Shown piece after piece: positions 55,890-64,000 of a stretch of 64,000 bases of DNA (position 1 is the first letter of the stretch; every line of letters starts with the position of its first letter). A model generated the notes under the pieces. That model was not told the origin of the DNA, searched no databases, and was given only the letters and a program-made list of their open reading frames with translations. The DNA comes from Ariolimax columbianus (lineage: Eukaryota > Mollusca > Gastropoda > Stylommatophora > Arionidae): the NCBI GenBank assembly GCA_036924085.1, contig JAVGWX010000011.1, positions 34,656,386 to 34,720,385 on the forward strand, read 5' to 3'. A program made the translations under genes and the position numbers.

Positions 55890-56170
55890 CCGATATATGG
55901 CAAGCCCCAGCCAAAATGACAGTGTAAATCAACTCACAAGGAAGGATCAGAACACCATTTTCCAACTGAGAACCCAACACATCCCACTTAACAAACACCT
56001 GAACAGAATCCAGCCATAACATTCTCACGAGGGCCAGCTGTGTACACACGCATATGAAACCGTTGATCATCATCTCTTTGAGTGCTCAACGATTTTAGGA
56101 AAGGGCTTCTTCCTCCGCGGCCAGATACATGGAACACTTTGTATGGCATTAAACAACAACTGATAAACAC
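55890..56170 (+). pseudogene. RNase H-type LINE C-terminal remnant
   Basis: DSVNQLTRKDQNTIFQLRTQ then HIPLNKHLNRI, followed by a knuckle-like C-x5-H-x4-HHLFEC stretch. It corresponds to REQVVVFRLRTGHNRL and the knuckle of LINE-A, in a more distant family. Confidence 0.6.
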
Positions 56171-56249
56171 GTGCAGATACAATTGCATGGCATTGGGCCG
56201 AAGGGCGAGAGTCCGGATGCAGCTGGATCCGTAACAGCAACAACAGCAC

Positions 56250-56505
56250 CGAAGAGCTTATGCAATGTAATGGTTAGTGCACTGGCTTCCCAGCTGAGTG
56301 ACCGAGGTTCGATCCTCAGCTGGTGCGGGATATTTCACGATAGCAAAAATGGCTCCCGGGTGCACCCAGCCTAAAAAGGTACCAGAATAATCTAGGAAAG
56401 TAAAGTAAAGACGGCCGCAGTGGCGTTGACCACATTACCCCTAGTGTGCCGCTGGTCAAGAAAAATAGGGATCTAACACCAAATTCCCAATATGCCACAC
56501 GTGTG
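56250..56505 (+). mobile_element. SINE-C copy
   Basis: A box TAATGGTTAGTGCACTGG, B box GAGGTTCGATCCTC, then CCGGGTGCACCCAGCCT and GGAAAGTAAAGTAAAGACGG matching the SINE-C body at 40930-40980. Confidence 0.8.
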
Positions 56506-56509
56506 TATC

Positions 56510-58300
56510 TTTACTTTATCACTCCACGGATGCCGTGAAACGTAGTAGGGAGCCGGAGGCATCGCTCTTGGACCAGATGTGTTGCTGTGGCTGTAGCCAT
56601 CCCCTGAGATCCATTGATCAAGCTCTGACTTTGCTTGAGTGTATATAACTCGAGACAAAGTTTAGCTCAGGAGGCTGGATGAAGAGGAGGGATAGAGAGA
56701 TGAGAGCGAGAGAGAGAGACTGAATTTAGATAGTATGTTTAACTCACCGACTTAGATAGAGGAGCGATTGATAGACTGTTACACGAATGTTACTGATAGA
56801 ACAGGATCGCTCAAGTAGGTGTGTGAGTTTTGTATTAAGTGATAATCTGAACGTTGTGTTGTAAGCAAGACACAATGTGAACGAGGTATGTCCAGGTCGC
56901 CCGCCTGAGGGGATTTGAGTGAGGAAGAGTATTTGATAAGGTGTGTTTAGGACGCAGTTAAGGTGAGGTGTGTATGATGTAATTGCAAGGCAATAGAACT
57001 GGGTTTAGATAGTTGGGAAATCCATCAATAGCTTATGCTAAAAATTTCCGCTTTATTTAATATTTATATAAACTTATATATAACAGGAATAATTAGTTAA
57101 GATGATATGTATTGTATTGTGGTTTGTAATTCCACTACTCATTTTTATGATATGAATATTATGTAATAAATATGCTATCTGATGTGTGCTATATTATTTG
57201 AAGTGTGTGGTCATGATGATGTCGATGAGTGTGAGAATGTTCTGAGTTAGAATAACGGCCAGGGCAAACAGTGCGATCTGTTAAACTAGTATGTGATGTC
57301 TTTGATTTTGTCTATCCGTTTGTCTCGCGTTTTTCCATTATCTCGAAATCCTCCCACTGTTGCATGCTTTTAATGGCAGCTGATCTTCTTTCACATCCTC
57401 ATGAGATGACCAAACCACATAACTTACTGTCTATGCATGTATTCTTGGGAGAAAGTTGTTTCCTCAAGTGTGTGTATATATATATATATATATCAGACGG
57501 TTTTGTCTTAATCATGTGATGTGCGCTGTATTTGAGTTATTTAGATTATAGTGAAGAATGCGCTGTTCGTCAATCTCACTGATACAAACATTATACGATA
57601 TATTATCCATCATAAATACAGGACGACGTGAAGACATACTGAAAGTTGCAGAAATACTTAGACCCGAGTTTGTCAACCGAGACCTAGGGTTCTGCGAGAA
57701 ATCACAAGAAATATGGATGTGATACTAATCAGGGCTCGCTTGAAACCTGAGTAACTCTATCCGCCGCCGACATCACATTGTGGGGCGAGTGACTTACCTC
57801 TCGACCACAGCGACTCCAGGTACCTGTGTCAAGACACAAAAGTACGCTAACCACCCTGTGATACTCAGACTATCCTTCCGTGCACTGCTCGATGAGAATT
57901 CAGGTGTTGAAATTCATGTGCCCAGGTGGACATAGGTGATTACCGCTCGGCCACGTGGTTCGAGCGTCCAGAATGTTTGCGCCAGCTGCGAGTGTTTGCG
58001 ACAATCTTGTGACCACATTACGACACGACGTGGGCCCGTGTTTGTCCGGGGCCTCGTTTGTGCATTGGGGGATGTCTTTTTTTAAATTGTGTTGTTGGTG
58101 TGCATGAGGTAACATGGCAGATAAGCAAACATGGCAGTGTGTCTTCCAAATATAGGTTTCTAACACTTCGATCCAAGTAGGGTTCTAGTAAATATTCAGA
58201 AAAACGCCATAGACAGCTTTTGCAACGTTATTGCACTATGCACGACTGATATAGGTGTAACCCACGTCTGTTATTGGCGTGCAGGACGTCAGTATGTTAT
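56510..58300. other. Gene-poor interval
   Basis: A GA-rich run at 56680-56725, a TATATAA site at 56643, a (TA)n at 57475-57493, and tRNA-like scraps (TGGCCGAGCGGTAATC, minus, about 57945; a head-like piece at 57780-57830). No coding signature. Confidence 0.45.
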
Positions 58301-58307
58301 TCAAGGT

Positions 58308-58467
58308 ACGAAGATAGTGCCATTTCGGCTATACTTGTCTGTCAAGTTGCTGCTGTTGGTTAGATCCACTGATGTCGTCGTGTCTAGACGAAGATAGTGT
58401 CAGTTCGGTTATATTTGTCTGTCATGTTGCTGCTGTTGGTTGGATCCACTGATGTCGTCGTGTTTAG
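58308..58467. repeat. 80-bp tandem duplication
   Basis: Two copies beginning ACGAAGATAGTG at 58308 and 58388, each ending GATGTCGTCGTGT-TAG, with few differences. Confidence 0.93.
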
Positions 58468-58499
58468 ATTGTCCCCGTTTGCAGTCTGTGCCCCCACCT

Positions 58500-59110
58500 C
58501 CGGACAGTACTGACATATTTAAAGAAAGATCGTGATTAGAAACTACGAAATATTGTTGTAATCAAGAGAGTAATGAATGCTTGGAATGCATTGCCACATG
58601 AAATGGCGGAGAGAGGGTCAATTAATGCATTCAAGAATATATTTTATGCACATAGTTTTAGATCAAGTAAAGTAAAAGAAAATGGTTGTATACAGACTCC
58701 ATAGAGTCGCCTAAACTGGTATGAAGAAGGTAAGAAATGCAGTATACTAATGAATATCCCATTTAGGGATCGAAGATGCAACAGTGAATGGGCTGACATC
58801 AGCCAACGACTCATGGCTGACTGGTCGCATCAGAGTCAACTAACTAGCGGAGGTCAAGACCATATTGAGCTCACGTCTGGATCTTGGAATCAGACTAGTC
58901 TAGTGTAGCTGAGAAAATAGTGATCTCAGTAGAGAGGCAAACCCGAACTCAAAATGTCAGCTTAAACAGAAAGTGACGGACCTGGAAGCTTGCACCGGTG
59001 CAATCGTTGATGAGCGAATTGGGAGGACAGTAGGAAGGCATAGCCGGTCCCCAAGAAAAGAATCCCGAATCCGGCTGTTTTGGACCGGAAGACGCAGATA
59101 TCGAATAATA
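58500..59110 (+). pseudogene. CR1-like LINE 3' end with UTR
   Basis: VMNAWNALPHEMAERGSINA then FKNIFYAHSF: the RVVNxWNxLPxxVVxAxSxNxFK terminus of CR1/L2-type RTs, with a stop near 58700. The downstream 3' UTR-like sequence ends in CCGGCTGTTTTGGACCGGAA (59070), which resembles the core of family D and of 46900-47100. Confidence 0.72.
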
Positions 59111-59289
59111 AAATGTTCGCTGAGGAATATAGGACCCTTTGCCTTAATCGATCACTGCCATGTCCAGCTGCTGAAGTTTGTAGCCAAACCTCATCTAATG
59201 CTGAAGGAGAGGCGCTGTCTGTCGGAGTCATGTAGAACGGGGTGACACCTCCCCTCCCCCCAATCGGCCTGTTAGGGTCTGGCAGATAC

Positions 59290-59565
59290 TGAGCAAGACC
59301 ACAATCTCTCTTCCATGTTACGTGCCAAGAAAATATGCTGTTTTCAAGGCAGTCTGGCTGATGAGATGTGGATCGAAGTAATCCCCGTAGTAGTGAGCGT
59401 CACGCAGATGAAGCTAAGCATAGCAGAACCGCCTGGAGGAGCACAGTTCACCTTCATCAGCCCGGTCGGAATATAAGGAAAGCTACTGAAACCCGCCACT
59501 AAATTGCATTTTCAAGGCGCACAAAAGAGTAAACATTGTGGGCATTAAACAACAACCGTCCCTCT
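59290..59565 (-). mobile_element. Minisatellite-bearing element, copy 3, unexpanded
   Basis: Reverse complement starts GTTGTTGTTTAATGCCCACA, continues TTAGTGGCGGGTTTCAGTAG and CGCTCACTACTACGGGGATT, and reaches a single CAGTATCTGCCAGACCCTAA that resembles one 37-bp unit. No array. Confidence 0.7.
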
Positions 59566-59696
59566 TTGATTCCTAATCTCCGATCAAGTCTGCGCGGTTG
59601 TAGTTTGTTTCCAGGACTAACACTTGTAGGTGAAATATGGTTTTGGTCCGTTATGGATCGTTGTCCCTGATGTAAATATCACTATATACGAGGCGT

Positions 59697-60440
59697 GTTC
59701 AAAAAGTATCCGACATTTGGGTCGGGAAAATACAATTACACATCTGTAGGTTTGAAACCATAATCCCCTTCAAAATACTTTCGTTGGGACTCCACACAAT
59801 TCACCAAGAGGTCCTTTCATTGCGGGAAGCATTTTTAGAAAGGCTTACTTGTGAATGGAGTACAGCTGGGTCGTCGCATTCCGCATAATGTCTTCTCGTG
59901 ACTCGAGTCGGGTCACTTTCAGCGGAATTTTTTTCAGCTTGCGTAACAGCAAAACATCGCAGGGAGCCATGTCAGGAGAATAAGGAGCCTGGCGAACCAG
60001 AGAATGTTGTGTTTGGTCAAAAAAGTCTGAATGGAAGCGTAAGTTGTCATGGTAGAGCTGCCGAGTTCCCGTTGTTCACAGATCTGGTAATTTGCGCCGA
60101 ACAGCATTACGTAGACTACGGATGACCTCCAAGTAGTACTTTTTGATAATGTTTTGACCTTGTGGTGCGTACTCGCGATGCACAATCCCACGGGAGTAAA
60201 AGAAAACGGTCAACGTGATTTTGACATTGCGTCATTTCGTGGTAGATGAAAACCCGACTGGTACTCACTACACTAAACATGAAAAGAGTTGACCACCAGC
60301 GACTGACGCAATATGCGAGCGGAAAAAAAAATTCACGCATGCGCATGGCGGTCCTATATACCTTCCTGCCGAAGGACAACACCAATGCGTCATTTGTTTT
60401 CGCGTAAATAATTAAGGTCGCATACTTTTTGAACACACAT
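59697..60440 (-). mobile_element. Internally deleted mariner with terminal inverted repeats
   Basis: Ends are CGTGTTCAAAAAGTATCCGAC (59707) and, inverted, GTGTGTTCAAAAAGTATGCG (60436 downward). Inside, the minus strand gives FFYSRGIVHREYAPQGQNII, KKYYLEVIRSLRNAVRRKLP, YHDNLRFHS (middle Asp kept) and APYSPDMAPCDVLLLRKLKK (third Asp kept). The N-terminal DNA-binding half and first Asp are missing, and stops occur. Confidence 0.87.
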
Positions 60441-61119
60441 AGAAAATTCACGGCAGCATCTTCGACACCACTCCGTGTTACAACAAGAATTTCGCGAACC
60501 GACTGCAAAAGACAATTAATGACCAGTTGAAAAACTCGTTGCGAGCCGCCTGGATAACCACACATAACAACCTACCAAGAGACTGCTCTGGCATGAGAAT
60601 AACATAGACATTACATTTGTCGATGTCTCCTCGTTCGAAATAAGATACTCATTACCTCACAGACTCCGTGAGCTTTGAAAAATTCATTAGCCCAGATGAA
60701 TGTGTGCGTGTAAGAACGAGGAGAAACGGAGAGACAATTACTGTCAATTACTGTCGTCCGTGCGCAACCTATATCTCGATAATATAGAGGTTGATTGCAT
60801 GAGTCGTGCATGGGAGTGGCAGCGCTTAGCGATTTCTTGTGAGGGAGCTAGCTAGGAGAGAGGAATATCAACAATAGGGGAATCAATGAGGAAATTGGCT
60901 TGGTGGATCTAATCAACCATTATGTTTTGCTCAAAGTGGGTCACGTAGCCACCACTGGAAGTGGATCTCTCTGCAAGAAGGTTGCGTTAAAGCAGGGGTA
61001 GGAAAACAATGGCCAAAATTCGGCCCACCACAATTTATTTTACGACCAGCGAGATAGGAGTGGAATTTCCTTTTTCAGATTCTTTTGCATTTAGAAGTGC
61101 GGCCGACTGTCGAGTTGAA

Positions 61120-61530
61120 TAGTTACAAGAAGACCGTATGTATCGTTGCCTTGGATATTGCAGTAGGATGGAACCCACTGTACCACTACTCTTTTTGGTG
61201 TGGACTGCTGGCATAGTTGACAGAGTACTGCTTTTAAATCATTAAGTTCAGTATTTTTATTGCTTTTTAATGCTGTGACTACGGCCATGGCATCTGTAAA
61301 CAGAACTATCTGGCTTTCATTGCTTTCGTCTGTCAGCATTGCTTCTACTGCAGCCTTCAGTGCCTCTGCTCTAAAATTGCTTGAGAATTTTCCAGTTGCC
61401 ACTGACAGTGTTATTTTTCTACCATATGGTAGGCTCAGGAATGCTCCTGCCCCTCCATTCTGTGTTGTTTGTTACAGAACCGTCGGTGTATGCATAGGGT
61501 CTAGTCCATGCTTGAGTAGTTTTCCGTTTG
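61120..61530 (-). mobile_element. LINE-A internal fragment
   Basis: RNase H part: ATGKFSSNFRAEALKAAVEA, IVLFTDAMAVVTALKSNKNT, VVQWVPSYCNIQGN. Both the 5' part and the 3' tail are missing, and homology stops abruptly at about 61140. The VPSH of LINE-A is VPSY here. Confidence 0.88.
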
Positions 61531-62254
61531 AACATTTGCAATCAATGTTGATAGGGAGAACTAACTTTGTGAACCCAAATTTGGCGAAACATTTTAAAAA
61601 ACAAATTACATTCTTCCCATCAGTGGAGCTGTATTTCACACAATTGTAGCCTACTTATTATTATCACGTTGCATTTTGTTTGATAAATTTGTGAAAACTT
61701 GTTTGTTTGTGTTCTGTAAGTACGCCAACATGCATACTCGTCCATTTAAGCTAGGGAAAGTGCGGCATTTGATAGACTTCATGGTAAGGTGTGTGATAGG
61801 CGAGGGATCATGAGTCAAACAACTAACAAACAAAATAGTTCTTCGTTGCAGTTGTTCTGTTTACCCTCTTGTATGCGTGTGCGGCCTGAGCCATGGTCTA
61901 CTTTAGATAGGCTGTCTGACCCACCGGAAAAATCCATTTGTAACGTCACATTCCAAGGCCGGTTAAATAATTGACTCGTATTGTGCCAAGATTTATAATC
62001 ATTCCATGCTCCTCGCAAAGGAATAAAAGAAATTCACTGTACAAAACACAACAAATCACTGTTGAGAATGACCCTTTCACAGAATCCTGCACTGAAACCT
62101 TGCATATCCATCTTTGTTTCCCGAACACGCTATTATAGTTGCACTGATAGTTGACACATGCCAGTTAGGTTATTTAGTCAGCCTTGAAATGTGACGTTTC
62201 AAAGAGAGTTCTCCGCCAGTCAGGCCTGCATCTACAGTAGGATGTGACTGGACC

Positions 62255-62520
62255 GTCTATAGTCATCATATCAGAACATTAAACTTCACCTTAACGCACT
62301 GCCTGCAGAATCTGCTGAGGATGAGATGACAGGACAGGGTGTCCATGATACAGATGTGTTAGCACGACCTGCCACGACGAGTATTCACACCACGATATGT
62401 GCAGCGCAGCTGAGATGGGCTGGTCATTGGGTACGCAGGTTGGATCAACGTATACCAAATGAGCTAGTGGTCGGCACAGGAAAAGGTACAAGGACACACT
62501 TAAGACATCAATGATCCAGT
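62255..62520 (+). pseudogene. LINE RT C-terminal remnant
   Basis: TSIHTTICAAQLRWAGHWVR then RLDQRIPNELVVGTGKGTRT, collinear with MLSIYTLLRIAQLRWTGNAK at 48.8 kb. The upstream part (NxLPAESAEDEMTGQGVHDT) is frame-shifted relative to WQDKVPDTEVL. Confidence 0.72.
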
Positions 62521-62620
62521 GGGGTATTTATTAACCATGATGATTAGTCGGCCGGGGTCTTTGTGTATGGCAAAGACGAGAAAAGCACCACTACCCCACA
62601 GAAAGCATGTCACAAGAGGC

Positions 62621-62859
62621 GATATAGGGGGACGGCGTGTGCTAGTGATTAAGTGACACGACTCACAACATAAAGGTGCTGGGTTTGATCCCCATCACAG
62701 CACCGGCCGTTACCCCGGGGAAGCAAACCCTAAGAAAATGCAGGAGGAAGCAGACCCTTACATAAAATGCATGCCGAAGTCGGATGTACTGGGCTGACAA
62801 ACGCAAAATAAAAACCGCAGCGCAACGGAATAGAGAAAAATAAGGCGGACCAAAAAAAG
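62621..62859 (+). mobile_element. SINE-A copy
   Basis: GGGGACGGCGTGTGCTAGTG, B box GGGTTTGATCCCC, and the usual body. An 8-bp duplication CAAGAGGC lies at 62613-62620 and 62860-62867. About 20 bp of body near 62825 are deleted relative to 39003-39263. Confidence 0.87.
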
Positions 62860-62869
62860 CAAGAGGCAA

Positions 62870-64000
62870 TTAACTGTGTGACATGACATAACACCGGCCA
62901 TGATTGGTTGAGAGCAACATAGATGGCGCCTAACAGGCTGCTTTGCTCTAGTGTTTGAGTCTATAAATATGGACTCGCACATCGGTTATCCACCCTCCGC
63001 GGCACTTGTCCCAACCCAGCAGAGGTATAGGCTGCTCGAGCCTAGTCCGCTAAGCAGGAAATCCACTTCTAGGCTACATCCAGCTCACGCCAGAGCTGGG
63101 ACCTGCAAAGGGATATTCACCCTGTAGAAGTATAGGTCGACTAAGACTTTCATTGGGAACGAATCGCCACCAATCGCACAGACTGGCGTAGTACTATTTT
63201 GGAGGTTGTTCAGGGACATGAGGTATTAATATTAAATTAAGCTATCCAGAAACGATCGCTCCGTTAGTCAGGTCACAGCAAACCGACCTCCATTCCGTTT
63301 GAAGGGAGTATCCTTGTACTAAGGACGTCGGACAATTCAGGGCTTGGATTGACTTATTTAGCCTTCTTCGAACTCACTCGAACAGTAAATGTTAACAAGG
63401 TGGCTCTGATCGATCACGATGGTCGAATAACACCTGCATAAATATCCTCGAGTTTGCCTCTTGGCCCACAAAGCCTAACATGTTTAATATTTGACTCTTT
63501 ACAGTAAATGTTTGCAGATTCCTGCGTTAATGCCAGTGCGTGCGATTATTGTGACAGTTTCTGTGGAGCACTTGATTGGCCATACGAGATTGCCTGACCG
63601 ATGCATTTTCCATAGTCGCCCTTTGCAACGCGCACAGCGCAGTTTTCGTAACACTCCATATGTAGGATAGCACGAGATCTAGCCCCCTTACAGGAAGCCT
63701 GTATCAAATCACTTGATGCGTCCTTGCAATGATTATTTGTTTATTTTACGCGATGAGGTTGCTATCCCATTACAACATCTTTAATCGCCTTTTGCAACGC
63801 AATTGGCTCTTTTTGACGTTATTCATTAATGCAACGGAAACAAAGCAATCTAGCCACTCCGCTGGGGCATAGGGCAGTTTAAAAAAAACACATCCTTTCT
63901 GACCCGACCTTACCTAAAATTATGACAGTAGCTTGGTGCATTATTATTGTGGACTTATTGTTTAATTACCTTATACTGAGCTGTCCTGTGTCATCGGTTC
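62870..64000. other. No recognised feature
   Basis: A TATAAATA site lies near 62962, but no gene follows it that I can recognise. Confidence 0.45.

Noticed and set aside
57890..57990. tRNA gene (A box TGGCCGAGCGG on the minus strand)
   Set aside because: No convincing B box or acceptor stem at the right distance; best seen as a SINE scrap.
60984..61095. hAT-like end (CAGGGGTAGGAAAAC then GGCCCACC)
   Set aside because: Resembles the CAGGGGTxGGCAAxC ... GGCCCGC terminus of hAT elements, but no opposite terminus or transposase was found, so it is too weak to annotate.
1..64000. CRISPR array or prokaryotic system
   Set aside because: Arrays have no repeat-spacer pattern; all are simple head-to-tail repeats, and the window is animal DNA.

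Overview
The window is eukaryotic, non-coding-rich DNA from an animal, most plausibly a lophotrochozoan such as a mollusc. The basis is intron-split coding sequence with GT/AG borders, many tRNA-derived SINEs, several clades of LINE, mariner elements and abundant minisatellites. No prokaryotic features (operons, ribosome binding sites, CRISPR) are present. The organism call is inference from repeat content and I cannot narrow it to a species.

Only one host gene can be supported: two exons of a PM20D2-like (Xaa-Arg dipeptidase, peptidase M20 family) gene on the minus strand at 4051-3893 and 2391-2310. They join in phase across a 1501-bp intron. The rest of that gene, including the zinc-site exons, must lie left of position 1. 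Everything else recognisable is transposable element or tandem repeat.

Layout. 1-4.2 kb: RT remnants, a 37-bp minisatellite-bearing element, the dipeptidase exons, SINE-A and a LINE-B tail. 4.2-6.8 kb: a young 5'-truncated RNase H-bearing LINE (family A) nested inside a SINE, with an intact 774-codon frame and an 11-bp target site duplication. 7-15.3 kb: degraded LINE C-termini and a mariner pseudogene. 15.9-36.8 kb: a dense graveyard of RT remnants on both strands, LINE-B copies, another LINE-A copy with a 12-bp target duplication, and 32-bp and 100-bp arrays. 36.8-43.5 kb: sparser, with SINEs, a 60-bp array split by a SINE, and a 54-bp array. 43.8-51 kb: six RT remnants, one with a tandem array inside its catalytic domain. 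52-56.5 kb: the second 37-bp minisatellite element, LINE-B and RNase H remnants, and a 39-bp array. 58.3-62.9 kb: a CR1-like tail, the array-poor third copy of the minisatellite element, a deleted mariner with terminal inverted repeats, LINE-A, RT and SINE-A pieces. The last 1.1 kb holds nothing I recognise.

No novel multi-gene system is visible. The most interesting pattern is that minisatellites repeatedly arise inside dead LINE reading frames or inside a short mobile element, and that SINEs then land in minisatellites. A second theme is that two LINE families and a non-coding retroposon family share a GAA-repeat 3' tail, which suggests a partnership for mobilisation. Boundaries of degraded elements are approximate.
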